From NCBI RefSeq assembly GCF_014191495.1, contig NZ_JACHWR010000002.1:496001-560000 (forward strand): 64,000 nucleotides of DNA, read 5' to 3'. Source of the stretch: Nocardioides soli. Lineage in GTDB: Bacteria > Actinomycetota > Actinomycetes > Propionibacteriales > Nocardioidaceae. The position numbers were made by a program, and so were the translations under genes. A model generated the notes under the pieces. That model made no database searches. It was not told the origin of the DNA and saw only the letters and a program-made list of their open reading frames with translations. Shown here piece by piece: positions 19,040 to 28,075 of the stretch (position 1 is its first letter; every line of letters starts with the position of its first letter).

Positions 19040-20016
19040 GGGTCTGGTCGCTGCCGATGCGCACGCGCTTCCGCGGGATCACGGTGCGCGAGGGCGTCCT
19101 CCTCCGCGGCTCCGGGGACTCCGGTGGGCACGGCTGGGGCGAGTGGAGCCCGTTCCTGGAGTACGACGCAGCCGTCGCCGAGCCGTGGCTGCGCTGCGCG
19201 GAGGAGGCGGCCGCGGGGGACTGGCCGGCGCCGGTCCGCGACTCGGTGCCGGTCAACGTCACCGTGCCCGCCGTCGGCGCCGAGCAGGCGCACGCCGTCG
19301 TCGCCCGTGGCGGCTGCCGCACCGCCAAGGTGAAGGTGGCCGAGCCGGGCCAGACGCTCGCCGACGACCAGGCCCGCCTGGAGGCCGTCCGCGACGCCAT
19401 CGGCCCGGACGGCCGGGTGCGCATCGACGTCAACGGGCTCTGGGACGTCGATACCGCGGTCGCGTCGATCGCGGTGCTGGACCGGGCCGCCGGCGGCCTG
19501 GAGTACGTCGAGCAGCCGGTCGCCACCGTCGAGGACCTCGCCCGGGTGCGCCGCGCGGTCGACGTGCCGATCGCCGCCGACGAGTCCATCCGCCGGGCCG
19601 ACGACCCCTACCGGGTGCGCGACCTCGACGCCGCCGACGTCGCCGTGCTCAAGGTGCAGCCGCTCGGCGGGGTGCGCGCCTGCCTGCGGATCGCCGAGGA
19701 CATCGGCCTTCCCGTCGTCGTCTCCTCGGCGCTGGAGACCAGTGTGGGCATCGCCGCCGGGGTCGCGCTGGCCGCGGCGCTGCCGGAGCTGCCGTACGCG
19801 TGCGGGCTCGCAACCGTTCAATTGCTGAGTCATGACCTCGCCGCCGAGCCGCTGCTGCCCGTCGACGGCGAGCTGCCCGTGCGGACGCCGGTCGTCGACG
19901 AGTCGCTGCTCACGACGTACGCCGCCGCGCCCGACCGGGTCGCGCACTGGGAGGCCCGCCTGGCCGAGGTGCTGGCCCTGAGGGACGACCGAGTGCGGCA
20001 GGATCGTCGTTCGTGA
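19036..20016 (+). CDS. menC: o-succinylbenzoate synthase
   Basis: This 326-residue enolase-superfamily enzyme dehydrates SHCHC to o-succinylbenzoate. TAKVKV near residue 96 gives the KxK base; RIDVNGLWD, YVEQP and IAADES carry the three metal ligands (Asp, Glu, Asp); VLKVQPLGG near 204 holds the second-side lysine. GTG 19036 overlaps menE, and its own stop overlaps menD. Confidence 0.94.
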   Translation: MRVWSLPMRTRFRGITVREGVLLRGSGDSGGHGWGEWSPFLEYDAAVAEPWLRCAEEAAAGDWPAPVRDSVPVNVTVPAVGAEQAHAVVARGGCRTAKVKVAEPGQTLADDQARLEAVRDAIGPDGRVRIDVNGLWDVDTAVASIAVLDRAAGGLEYVEQPVATVEDLARVRRAVDVPIAADESIRRADDPYRVRDLDAADVAVLKVQPLGGVRACLRIAEDIGLPVVVSSALETSVGIAAGVALAAALPELPYACGLATVQLLSHDLAAEPLLPVDGELPVRTPVVDESLLTTYAAAPDRVAHWEARLAEVLALRDDRVRQDRRS

Positions 20017-21578
20017 CCTCCACCGACCTGGCCCGCACGGTGCTGACCGCCCTGATCGAGGCCGGGGTCACCGAGATCGTGGTCGCTCCCGGCTCGCGCA
20101 ACGCGCCGCTGTCGTTCGCGGCGTACGACGCGGCGGCCGCCGGGCTGGTGCGGCTGCACACCCGCATCGACGAGCGCAGCGCCGGCTTCCTCGCGCTCGG
20201 GCTCAGCAAGAACCACCACCGGGCCGCCGTCGTCTGCACGTCCGGCACCGGCGTCGCCAACCTGCACCCGGCCGTCCTCGAGGCCGCGCACGCCGACGTC
20301 GACCTGGTCGTCGTGACGGCCGACCGGCCGGCCCGGTTGCGCGGCACCAACGCCAACCAGACCACCGACCAGGTCGGGATCTTCGGACCCCTGGTGCCGA
20401 CCCAGGACGCGTCGGTCTCGATCGACCTGGGCACGACCGGCCCCGTGCACCTCAACGTGCCCCTCGACGAGCCGCTCGTGCCCGACGACCGGTGGACGCC
20501 GTCGGTCACGGCGGGGTCACCGGCCCGGCGCGTCCGGCCGGCCGTGCACGTCGCGCTCGAGCCCGGCCCGCGCACGGTCGTGGTGGCCGGCGACGACGCC
20601 GGGCCGCCCGCGCGGATGCTCGCCCAGGACGGCGGCTGGCCGCTGCTCGCCGAGCCCTCCAGCGGCTCCCGCACCGGCGACCACGCGATCCGCACGTACC
20701 GGCTGCTGCTCGGATCCTCGCTGGGCGAGCGGATCGAGCGGGTCGTCGTCTGCGGCCACCCGACCCTGTCGCGGCCGGTGAGCCGGCTGCTGGGCCGTGC
20801 CGACGTACAGGTGATCGACACCCCGACCCGGGGAGTGTGGCCGGAGCGGCCGTTCCCGGTCTCCGAGCGGCTGCCGGTGGTCCCGTCGGCGGCGGCCGCC
20901 GACAGCACCGGCTGGCTGGACGAGTGGCTCGCGGCCGACCGCTCGGTCGCGCGCCGGCTCGACGCGCTGCTCGCCGCCGAGCCCGACCTCACGCCGCACG
21001 AGGTGGCCGGCGCGGTCGCCCGCGCGCTGCCACCCGGTGGGCTGCTCACCGTCGGCGCCTCCAGCCCGATCCGCGACCTCGACCTGATGGTGCCGCGCTA
21101 CGAGGTCGGCGTACGCCGCAAGGTGATCGCCAACCGCGGCCTGTCCGGCATCGACGGGGTCGTCTCGACGGCGATCGGCGCGAGCCTCGCCCGGCCGGAG
21201 AGCACCCGGGCGCTCGCGCTGGTCGGTGACGTGACCTTCCTGCACGACGCCAACGGCCTGGTCATCGGCCCGGGAGAGCCGGTGCCCGACCTGACGATCG
21301 TGGTGGTCAACGACGACGGGGGCTCGATCTTCACGATGCTCGAGCAGGGCGCGGAGCGGTACGCCGCACAGTACGAGCGGCTCTTCGGCACCCCGCACGG
21401 CGTCGACCTCGGCGCGCTGTGCGCGGCGACCCGGACCCCGCACCTGCGCGTGGGGTCGCTGCCCGAGCTCGAGCAGGCGCTGGCCTCGCCCAACGGCGGC
21501 ATCGAGGTCGTGGAGGTCGTGGTGCGCCGCGACAACCGGCGCTCCCTCGACGAGCGGATCCGGGCGCTGCGACCCTGA
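20013..21578 (+). CDS. menD: SEPHCHC synthase (MenD)
   Basis: This 521-residue TPP enzyme joins 2-oxoglutarate-derived succinyl semialdehyde to isochorismate. GSRNAPLSFAAYD near residue 28 and the activating Glu region RIDERSAGFLALGLSK near 51 are MenD-type. ANRGLSGIDGVVSTAIGAS near 372 and VGDVTFLHDANGL near 410, with VVNDDGGSIFTMLEQG, form the TPP-binding half. It ends a menE-menC-menD operon and is followed by tandem hairpins. Confidence 0.95.
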   Translation: MTSTDLARTVLTALIEAGVTEIVVAPGSRNAPLSFAAYDAAAAGLVRLHTRIDERSAGFLALGLSKNHHRAAVVCTSGTGVANLHPAVLEAAHADVDLVVVTADRPARLRGTNANQTTDQVGIFGPLVPTQDASVSIDLGTTGPVHLNVPLDEPLVPDDRWTPSVTAGSPARRVRPAVHVALEPGPRTVVVAGDDAGPPARMLAQDGGWPLLAEPSSGSRTGDHAIRTYRLLLGSSLGERIERVVVCGHPTLSRPVSRLLGRADVQVIDTPTRGVWPERPFPVSERLPVVPSAAAADSTGWLDEWLAADRSVARRLDALLAAEPDLTPHEVAGAVARALPPGGLLTVGASSPIRDLDLMVPRYEVGVRRKVIANRGLSGIDGVVSTAIGASLARPESTRALALVGDVTFLHDANGLVIGPGEPVPDLTIVVVNDDGGSIFTMLEQGAERYAAQYERLFGTPHGVDLGALCAATRTPHLRVGSLPELEQALASPNGGIEVVEVVVRRDNRRSLDERIRALRP

Positions 21579-21593
21579 GGCTGTCCGGCCGGC

Positions 21594-21702
21594 GGTGAGT
21601 GGGCAACCATTCGCCCGGGGCAGAAGGTTGCCTGCTCACCGCTGGCCGGGGCTGCGGTGACCCAGCAACCATTCGCCCGGGGCAGAAGGTTGCCAGCTCA
21701 CC
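21594..21702 (+). repeat. Tandem 47-bp hairpin repeats after menD
   Basis: Two units, 21594-21640 and 21656-21702, share an identical 29-bp core running from CAACCATTCG to GAAGGTTGCC. In each, GGTGA and GCAACC at the left pair with GGTTGC and TCACC at the right, giving a long hairpin around a CCCGGG-containing loop. They lie between the convergent menD and alpha/beta-hydrolase genes. They may act as terminators or belong to a dispersed repeat family. Confidence 0.8.
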
Positions 21703-22354
21703 GCCCGCCTGCCCGCTCGACCAGCGACGTGATCGTCGCGGCCACCTCGCCGGGCGCGACCAGTTGGTGCAGGTGCCGGCCGGGGATCGCGGTGACCGGC
21801 CAGCCGCGCCCGGTCGCGGCGGCGACCTCCTCGGCGTAGGTGTCGCCGAAGGCGAGGTAGGCACTCGGCCGCTCGGCCCAGCCGGCGGGCACCGGCAGCC
21901 GGGCGGTGAAGTACGACAGCGGCAGCCGCGGCTGCTCCGCCTCGACCGCCGCTCGCGTCGCCGCGTCGGGGAACAGGCCGTCGAGGTCCGCGGCGTCCCA
22001 CCACCCTGTCCACGGCGGGAGGAGCCCGTCGTCGCGCACCAGACCGCTCACGAACTCCAGGAACGCCGGGGGCGCGAGCGGCACGGAGCCCCCGGAGCCC
22101 GGGAGCGCGGCGTCGACGTACACGGTCGCGACGGCACCGAGCCGCTCGGCGAGCAGCGGCGCGTAGAGCCCGGCGTTGCTGTGGGGCACCAGCACGACGT
22201 CGTCGAGGCCCTCGGCCGCCCGCTCGTACGCCGCGAGCACCCGTTCCGGCCGGGTCGCGCCGGAGGGGTCCGCCACGCGCGCGCCCAGCAGCCGGGCCAC
22301 CGGCGTCCAGGTCACCGGGCCGAGCAGCGGGCTGGGCAGCAGGAGATCGACCAC
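21698..22354 (-). CDS. Alpha/beta-hydrolase-fold protein (putative)
   Basis: This protein of about 218 residues resembles small alpha/beta hydrolases. It has an early strand (VVDLLLPSP), VVLVPHSNAGLYAP as a nucleophile-elbow-like segment (Ser in HSNAG near residue 74), YVDAALPG, and a late His in PGRHLHQLV. The GTG at 22354 is chosen because longer readings overlap the antiporter gene. The canonical GxSxG is relaxed to HSNAG, so catalysis is uncertain. Confidence 0.75.
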   Translation of the reverse strand: MVDLLLPSPLLGPVTWTPVARLLGARVADPSGATRPERVLAAYERAAEGLDDVVLVPHSNAGLYAPLLAERLGAVATVYVDAALPGSGGSVPLAPPAFLEFVSGLVRDDGLLPPWTGWWDAADLDGLFPDAATRAAVEAEQPRLPLSYFTARLPVPAGWAERPSAYLAFGDTYAEEVAAATGRGWPVTAIPGRHLHQLVAPGEVAATITSLVERAGGR

Positions 22355-22404
22355 GAGGAGAACGCTACGTAGCGGGCCCGGCGGCCGCCGGGAACAATGG
22401 CGCC

Positions 22405-24270
22405 GTGGACGTCGCCTTCCTGCTGGTCGCACTGGCCGTCTGCGTGCTCGCGGGGGTCGTCGTCGCCGATCGGGTGAAGGTGCCCGCTCCGCTGCTGCTG
22501 GTGGTGGCGGGGGTGGCCGCGTCGTTCCTGCCGTTCGTGCCGCAGCTCCATCTCGAGCCCGAGGTCGTGCTGTTCGGGCTGCTGCCGCCGCTGCTCTACT
22601 CCGCGGCGATCACGTCGTCGCTGGGGGACTTCAACGCCAACCGGCGGTCGATCCTGCTGCTCTCCGTCGGGCTGGTGCTGTTCACGACCGCGGGCGTCGG
22701 CTGGCTCGTCCACGCGATGGTGCCCGGCATCTCGTGGCCGATCGCCCTGGCCCTCGGTGCGGTCGTCGCGCCACCGGACGCGGTCGCCGCAACGGCGATC
22801 GGCCGCAACATCGGGCTGCCCCGGCGGATCGTGACGATCCTCGAGGGGGAGTCGCTCTTCAACGACGCGACCGCGCTCGTCTCGCTGCGTACGGCGCTGG
22901 CCGCGGCGGCCGTGGGGGTGGAGGCCTGGCACGTCGGCTGGGACTTCGTGGTCGCGGCGGGCGGTGGCGTGCTGGTCGGGCTGGTCGGGTTCGTCGTCGT
23001 CGGCTGGCTGCGCAAGCGGATCACCGAGCCGGTGCTCGACGTGGGGCTGTCGTTCGTGATCCCGTTCGCGTGCTTCCTCGCCGCCGAGCGGATCCACGCC
23101 TCGGGTGTCGTGTCCGTCGTGGTCGCGGGCCTGCTGCTCGGCCACAAGGCCCCGATCCTGCAGACCGCGCAGTCGCGGATCGCGGAGCGGATCAACTGGC
23201 GCACGATCGCGTTCCTGCTCGAGAACACCGTCTTCGCGCTGATCGGGCTCCAGGCCCAGTGGCTGCTCCAGGACCTCGCCGACAGCTCGCTCTCCGGCGC
23301 CCGGATCGTGGCCGTGTGCGTCGCGACGGTGGTGGCTGTGATCGTGCTGCGGCTGGTGTGGGTGTTCGTCGCGCGCTACGCCCTGGTGCGCCCGGGGCGC
23401 GACCCGGTGACCGGCCAGGTGCCGTCGTGGTCGTTCACGTTCCTGCTCGGCTGGGCCGGCATGCGCGGCGTCGTGACGCTGGCGGCGGCGTTCCTGATCC
23501 CCGAGGACACCGATCACCGCGAGGTGCTGCTGATCATCGCGTTCGCCGTCGTGGCCGGGACGCTGCTCATCCAGGGACTGTCGCTGCCGTGGCTCGCGCG
23601 GAGGCTCAAGGTGCCCGCCCCCGACCCGCTCGACGACGCGCTCGCCCGGGCGACCCTGCTCCAGCAGGCGGGCAAGGCCGCGCTCGAGGAGCTCGAGCGC
23701 ATCGAGTACGACGACCAGGCCGGCGTCTGCGACCTGATCCGGCAGCGGCTGGACCAGCGCAACTTCGCCGCCTGGGAGCGGCTCGGCACCACCGCCGACG
23801 AGGAGTCACCGGCCGCGCTCTACTACCGGATCCGGACCCAGATGATCGAGGCGGAGCGGCGCCGGATCCTCGAGATCCGCAGGTCCGGCAACATCGCCTC
23901 CGAGGTGATCGCCGACGTGCTCGCGATGCTCGACGTCGAGGAGTCGATGCTCGACAGCGCGGAGCAGGAGCGCGACGAGGCGGCGGCCTACGCCCAGCGC
24001 CGCTGGTCGACCGGCGACAGCTGCGCCGACCTCGAGCGCTTCCCGGCGGTCGACGCCCCGCCCGCGACGTACTGCCAGGCCTGCCTCGACGAGGGCACCC
24101 GGTGGGTGGCCCTGCGGCGCTGCCTGGAGTGCGGCAACGTCGCCTGCTGCGACTCCTCGCCGAACCAGCACGCCACCCGCCACTTCCGCGAGGCCCAGCA
24201 CGCCGTCATGCAGTCGGCCGAGCCCGGCGAGGACTGGCGGTGGTGCTACGTGCACCACCTCACGGCGTGA
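22405..24270 (+). CDS. Na+/H+ antiporter (CPA1 type) with C-terminal UBP zinc finger
   Basis: This 621-residue protein has about 12 membrane helices in residues 1-410 typical of NhaP/CPA1 exchangers. Ion-site motifs are APPDAVAATAIGRNIGLP near residue 117 and EGESLFNDATALV near 149. A cytosolic helical linker follows, and residues from about 535 carry a zf-UBP domain with CQACLDEG, CLECGNVACC, H-x3-H and the WRWCYVHH end. The fused finger normally binds ubiquitin C-termini in eukaryotes; its role here is unknown. GTG start. Confidence 0.9.
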   Translation: MDVAFLLVALAVCVLAGVVVADRVKVPAPLLLVVAGVAASFLPFVPQLHLEPEVVLFGLLPPLLYSAAITSSLGDFNANRRSILLLSVGLVLFTTAGVGWLVHAMVPGISWPIALALGAVVAPPDAVAATAIGRNIGLPRRIVTILEGESLFNDATALVSLRTALAAAAVGVEAWHVGWDFVVAAGGGVLVGLVGFVVVGWLRKRITEPVLDVGLSFVIPFACFLAAERIHASGVVSVVVAGLLLGHKAPILQTAQSRIAERINWRTIAFLLENTVFALIGLQAQWLLQDLADSSLSGARIVAVCVATVVAVIVLRLVWVFVARYALVRPGRDPVTGQVPSWSFTFLLGWAGMRGVVTLAAAFLIPEDTDHREVLLIIAFAVVAGTLLIQGLSLPWLARRLKVPAPDPLDDALARATLLQQAGKAALEELERIEYDDQAGVCDLIRQRLDQRNFAAWERLGTTADEESPAALYYRIRTQMIEAERRRILEIRRSGNIASEVIADVLAMLDVEESMLDSAEQERDEAAAYAQRRWSTGDSCADLERFPAVDAPPATYCQACLDEGTRWVALRRCLECGNVACCDSSPNQHATRHFREAQHAVMQSAEPGEDWRWCYVHHLTA

Positions 24271-25432
24271 ACCGGATCGGGAAGCGCAGCGCTCCGGTGT
24301 TGCCCGACACCGGCAGCCACTCGCCCGGGCCGTCGGGCACGGCGTCCGGCATCCGCCGCGCGAGCAGCGGCAGCGCGACCGCCATGTCGGTGCGCGCGAC
24401 GAAGTGGCCCAGGCAGTGGTGCACGCCGGCGCCGAAGCCGTGGTGCGGCGGCCGCTGCTGGGTGATGTCGAACGCCGGGTCGGGCATCGCCGCCGGGTCG
24501 GTCCCGGCGCTGTGCGAGAGCGTCTGCACGATGCCGCCCTTCGGGATGTGCAGGCCCTGGAAGTCCACGTCCTCCAACGCCTCCCGGGTCACCCAGGTGA
24601 CGGTCGGGTTGACGCGCATGACCTCCTCGACGGCGTTCTCGCCGAGCTCCGGCCGCTCGCCGAGCAGCCGCCACTGGTCGGGGTGGGCGAGCAGCGTCTG
24701 CAGCGCCAGCCCGAGCTGGTTGCGGGTGGTCTCCATGCCGGCGAAGGCCAGGAAGACCAGCGCCACGCCGAGCTCGTGCTCGCTGAGCCGGTCGCCGTCG
24801 TCGGTGGCCTGCACCAGCGTCGTGACCAGGTCGTCGCGGGGGTGCGCGCGCCGGTCGGCGACGACCTCCTCGACGTAGGAGTAGAGGCCGGTCAGCGCGG
24901 CCTCGATGCGCGGCACCTGGTTGCCGACGTCGATGGAGAACGAGGCGCCGAGATCGTCGGCCCACTGGGCGACCTGGTGCCAGTTGTCTTCGGGCAGGCC
25001 GAGCAGCACGCAGATGATCCGCGCGGCGTACGGCTCGGCGAACTCGCTGACGAACTCCACCGTGCCGCGCTCCGCGAATCCGTCGATGAGCTCGTCGGCC
25101 AGCGCCTGGAAGCGCGGCCGCATCGCCGCGATCGTCTTGTTGCGGAAGGCCGGCATCAGCAGCCGTCGGATCCGGGCGTGGTCGTCGCCCTCGAGGCTGA
25201 GCAGGGTCTCCTGCCACCAGTCGGAGAACATGCCCGAGTGGATGCCGTTCTGAGCCGGCCACCGCGCGTTGCCCTGGCGGAACCGGCGATCGCGCAGCAG
25301 CGCGCTCACCTCGGCGTGCCGCAGCACCGCCCAGCCCCAGTTGGTCTCGACGTACCAGCTCTCGTCGCGCGCCTCGTGCACGGTCGGCGAGGTGACGTCG
25401 AACGCCGGGTCGGAGAGGTCGAAGTAGGTCAT
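24260..25432 (-). CDS. Cytochrome P450
   Basis: This 390-residue bacterial P450 has the heme-ligand loop FGAGVHHCLGHFVAR near residue 334, the I-helix FAGMETTRNQLG near 230, where Glu-Thr stands in the acid-alcohol position, and the K-helix EEVMR. The start ATG 25432 overlaps the end of the GNAT gene by 4 bp. No ferredoxin or reductase is adjacent. The substrate is not predictable. Its 3' end overlaps that of the antiporter gene by 11 bp. Confidence 0.94.
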   Translation of the reverse strand: MTYFDLSDPAFDVTSPTVHEARDESWYVETNWGWAVLRHAEVSALLRDRRFRQGNARWPAQNGIHSGMFSDWWQETLLSLEGDDHARIRRLLMPAFRNKTIAAMRPRFQALADELIDGFAERGTVEFVSEFAEPYAARIICVLLGLPEDNWHQVAQWADDLGASFSIDVGNQVPRIEAALTGLYSYVEEVVADRRAHPRDDLVTTLVQATDDGDRLSEHELGVALVFLAFAGMETTRNQLGLALQTLLAHPDQWRLLGERPELGENAVEEVMRVNPTVTWVTREALEDVDFQGLHIPKGGIVQTLSHSAGTDPAAMPDPAFDITQQRPPHHGFGAGVHHCLGHFVARTDMAVALPLLARRMPDAVPDGPGEWLPVSGNTGALRFPIRFTP

Positions 25433-25923
25433 GGCGTCACCATCCTGATCTCCCAGGCGTCCAGCCCGGCGTACAGCTCGCGGGATCCGTCGGGTTCGAA
25501 CCCGTTGCGGCGGTAGAAGGCCCGGGCCCGCTGGTTGGCCTCCAGCACCCACAGCGAGCACGGCTCGTCGGGCCGGACGGCGTCCCAGAGGCGCTGCCCG
25601 AGCCCGCTGCCCCACCACGCCGAGCGGGTGTAGATCGCGTAGAGCTCCGCCGGCGTGGCGTGGTCCTCGTCGCGGCTGGGCCCGGCGACCGCGAAGCCCA
25701 CCAGCTCGCCGTCGACCTCGGCCAGGACCCGCGGCGGCCCACCGGCCAGCTGACGGGTCCAGGCCTCCACCCAGCGGTCGGTGTCGGCCAGGCGCGCCTC
25801 GAGCAGCCCGGCGTCGACGTACGGGCCGTAGGCCTCGCGCCAGCAGGCCGCGTGCATGGTGGCACCGGCCGCCGCGTCGTCGGGGCCGGCCGCGCGCAGC
25901 ACCGGCGCCTGGGTGAGGTCCAC
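25429..25923 (-). CDS. GNAT family N-acetyltransferase
   Basis: This 164-residue protein is a GCN5-type acetyltransferase. GELVGFAVAGPSRD gives strand 4, and SAWWGSGLGQRLWDAV near residue 105 is the acetyl-CoA pyrophosphate loop (Q/RxxGxG/A form). LWVLEANQRARAFYRRNGFEPDG is the typical C-terminal motif. The GTG at 25923 is favoured; upstream sequence belongs to the divergent metallo-hydrolase region. It is translationally coupled to the P450 gene. Confidence 0.9.
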   Translation of the reverse strand: MDLTQAPVLRAAGPDDAAAGATMHAACWREAYGPYVDAGLLEARLADTDRWVEAWTRQLAGGPPRVLAEVDGELVGFAVAGPSRDEDHATPAELYAIYTRSAWWGSGLGQRLWDAVRPDEPCSLWVLEANQRARAFYRRNGFEPDGSRELYAGLDAWEIRMVTP

Positions 25924-25971
25924 GTGAGCATCGTAAGGAGCGGATGCGCCGCGGGCGCTAGCGTGGCACGC

Positions 25972-26607
25972 ATGCGGATCACCAAGTTCGGCCACGCCTG
26001 CGTCCGGATCCAGCACGACGGCACGACCGTGGTCGTCGACCCGGGCGCCTTCACCGACCCGGCCGCGGTCGACGGCGCCGACGCCGTGCTGATCACCCAC
26101 GAGCACTTCGACCACTACCTGCCCGACCACCTGGTCGCCGCGGACGCGCCGATCTTCACGATCGCGGCGGTCGCCGCGAAGATCCGTGAGGACGCCCCCG
26201 GGCTGGCCGACCGGATCACGGTCGTCGCGCCGGGGGACACCTTCGACGTGGGCCTGCCCGTGCGCGCCGTCGGTGAGCTGCACGCGGTGATCCACCCGGA
26301 GTTCCCGCGGATCACCAACAGCGGCTACGTCGTCGACGCCGGCGGCACGAAGGTCTACCATCCGGGCGACGCGCTCACGGAGCCCGGCGAGGCGGTCGAC
26401 GTCCTGCTCGTGCCGTCGTCGGCGCCCTGGCTCAAGGCCTCGGAGGCGGTCGAGTTCGCCCGGGCGGTCAAGGCGCCGCGCAACCTCGCCATCCACGACC
26501 GGATCTACACCGAGGTCGCCCACGGCATCCTCGAGCAGCACATGAACGCGTTCCTGCCGAACGAGGGCCTGGAGTACGTCCGCCGCGCCGACGGCGAGGA
26601 CCTCTAG
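25972..26607 (+). CDS. MBL-fold metal-dependent hydrolase (UlaG-like)
   Basis: This 211-residue protein starts MRITKFGHACVRI, a hallmark of the L-ascorbate-6-phosphate lactonase-like (UlaG) branch of metallo-beta-lactamase-fold hydrolases. THEHFDHYLPDH near residue 43 is the metal motif HxHxDH. VYHPGDAL near 126 carries the bridging Asp, and a later His (LAIHDRIY) completes the site. It is a cytosolic hydrolase of unknown substrate. It is divergent from the GNAT gene. Confidence 0.9.
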   Translation: MRITKFGHACVRIQHDGTTVVVDPGAFTDPAAVDGADAVLITHEHFDHYLPDHLVAADAPIFTIAAVAAKIREDAPGLADRITVVAPGDTFDVGLPVRAVGELHAVIHPEFPRITNSGYVVDAGGTKVYHPGDALTEPGEAVDVLLVPSSAPWLKASEAVEFARAVKAPRNLAIHDRIYTEVAHGILEQHMNAFLPNEGLEYVRRADGEDL

Positions 26608-26766
26608 GAGTCTGCTGAACAAGACGGGCGAGCGCGAGCGGCGGCCGGTGCGTGCGGTGGCAAGGCGGCCGAGGGAAGGCGTGGCGGGTCACTTCGACCG
26701 AGGCGAACGCAGCCAACGCTCCACCGGCCGTCGCGTAGCCGCGCGGATTGTTCAGGAGGCTCCTAG
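26604..26766 (+). mobile_element. MITE-like 163-bp imperfect palindrome, copy A
   Basis: The ends CTAGGAGTCTGCTGAACAA (26604-26622) and TTGTTCAGGAGGCTCCTAG (26748-26766) are inverted repeats matching at 17 of 19 positions. The inner 125 bp, read on the minus strand, closely matches the core of the element between nuoM and nuoN: both share GCGACG, CCTCGGTCG, CCGCCACGCC, CCGCCTTGCCA and GGCCGCCGCTCGCG in the same order. No transposase is encoded. It begins at the stop codon of the metallo-hydrolase gene. Confidence 0.7.
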
Positions 26767-26784
26767 GGTTGTTCCTGCGCCCGC

Positions 26785-28011
26785 TCAACCAGCGGTCAGC
26801 GCGTCCCGCACCGGCACGAACTTCGCCTGCGCCTCGGCCAGCTCGGCCTGGGGGTCGGAGTCCGCGACGATGCCGCAGCCGGCGAAGAGGCGGACGGTCG
26901 ACCCGGCGATGACGGCCGAGCGGAGCGCGATGCCCCACTCGCCGTCGCCGGTGGCGTCCATCCAGCCCACCGGCCCGGCGTAGCGACCGCGGTCCATGCC
27001 CTCGATCTCGGCGATCAGGGCGGTGGCCGCCGGGGTCGGGGTGCCGCCGACGGCGGCGGAGGGGTGCAGCGCCTCGGCGAGCTGCAGCGAGGAGACCGTC
27101 GCCGCGTCGTGCACCACGCCCGCGACGTCGGTCGCGAGGTGCATGACGTTCGGCAGGTGCAGCACGAACGGAGCCTCGGGCACGTTCATCGACGAGCAGT
27201 GCGGCTCCAGGGAGTCGGCGACCGAGCGCACGGCGTACTCGTGCTCCTCGAGGTCCTTCGACGAGCGGGCGAGGGTGGCGGCAAGGGCCAGGTCGCGCTC
27301 GTCGTCGCCGGTACGCCGGATGGTGCCGGCCAGCACCCGCGAGGTGACCAGGCCGCGCTCGCGGCGCACCAGCATCTCGGGGGTGGCGCCGAACATCCCG
27401 TCGACGTGGAAGGTCCAGCACATCGGGTACTGCTCGGTGAGCCGGCGCAACGGCCAGCGCACGTCGATCGGCTCGTCCGCGGTGACGACGAGGTCGCGCG
27501 CCAGTACGACCTTCTCCAGGTCGCCGCGTCCGATCCGCGCGACGGCATCGGCCACCGCCGACATCCACTGCTCGCCGTTGAGGGCGCCGTCGGCGAAGCT
27601 CGCCCCCGAGGGCGGGGCCGGCGGGTCGGCGGGCGCGAGGTCGGGGACCGGCTCGTCGCCGACGACCGTCAGCCAGGCCACGTCGCCGCGGCGTCCCACG
27701 ACGACGCGCGGCAGGACGAGCACGGACTCGCCGGGCTCGTCGGCGAACGCGAACGTGCCGAAGGCCACCGGGCCGGTGCCCGGCTCCCCGACCTCGTCGT
27801 GCACGACCGCGCGGGCGGTGGTCTCGCGCCACCACTTGTCGGCGTCGGCGAACCGGGTCGCCCCGCTGGTGCGGACCTCGGCGGCGACACCCCAGCCGAC
27901 GAGGCCGTCGGCGCGGCGCAGCCAGGTCACCGGACGGTCGGCCGGGACCAGGTCGAGGAGCCGCGTGGCCTGGGCCGAGTCGAGGTGGACCGTGCGGACG
28001 GTGAGCGTCAC
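26785..28011 (-). CDS. menF: Isochorismate synthase
   Basis: This 408-residue enzyme makes isochorismate from chorismate for menaquinone. The chorismate-binding C-terminal half contains LEKVVLARDL near residue 160, GATPEMLVRRERG near 209, VGGTPTPAATALI near 318, EIEGMDRGRYAGPVGW near 331 and the closing GCGIVADSDPQAELAE. In this genomic setting, with menD, C, E, A and G nearby, menaquinone rather than siderophore use is likely. Starts ATG 28011. Confidence 0.92.
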   Translation of the reverse strand: MTLTVRTVHLDSAQATRLLDLVPADRPVTWLRRADGLVGWGVAAEVRTSGATRFADADKWWRETTARAVVHDEVGEPGTGPVAFGTFAFADEPGESVLVLPRVVVGRRGDVAWLTVVGDEPVPDLAPADPPAPPSGASFADGALNGEQWMSAVADAVARIGRGDLEKVVLARDLVVTADEPIDVRWPLRRLTEQYPMCWTFHVDGMFGATPEMLVRRERGLVTSRVLAGTIRRTGDDERDLALAATLARSSKDLEEHEYAVRSVADSLEPHCSSMNVPEAPFVLHLPNVMHLATDVAGVVHDAATVSSLQLAEALHPSAAVGGTPTPAATALIAEIEGMDRGRYAGPVGWMDATGDGEWGIALRSAVIAGSTVRLFAGCGIVADSDPQAELAEAQAKFVPVRDALTAG

Positions 28012-28075
28012 GGGCCGAGACTACTCACGCACCCGCTCGAAACCCGCCTCGACGGGGCGGGTAGCGTCGCGGGAC

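Noticed and set aside
21656..21702. CRISPR-like array from the tandem repeats after menD
   Set aside because: Only two units, each a self-complementary 47-bp hairpin, with a 15-bp gap; there are no spacers of normal size and no cas genes.
26785..28011. Anthranilate synthase component I or salicylate synthase instead of MenF
   Set aside because: There are no trp or siderophore genes nearby, and menA, C, D, E and G surround it, so isochorismate synthase for menaquinone fits best.
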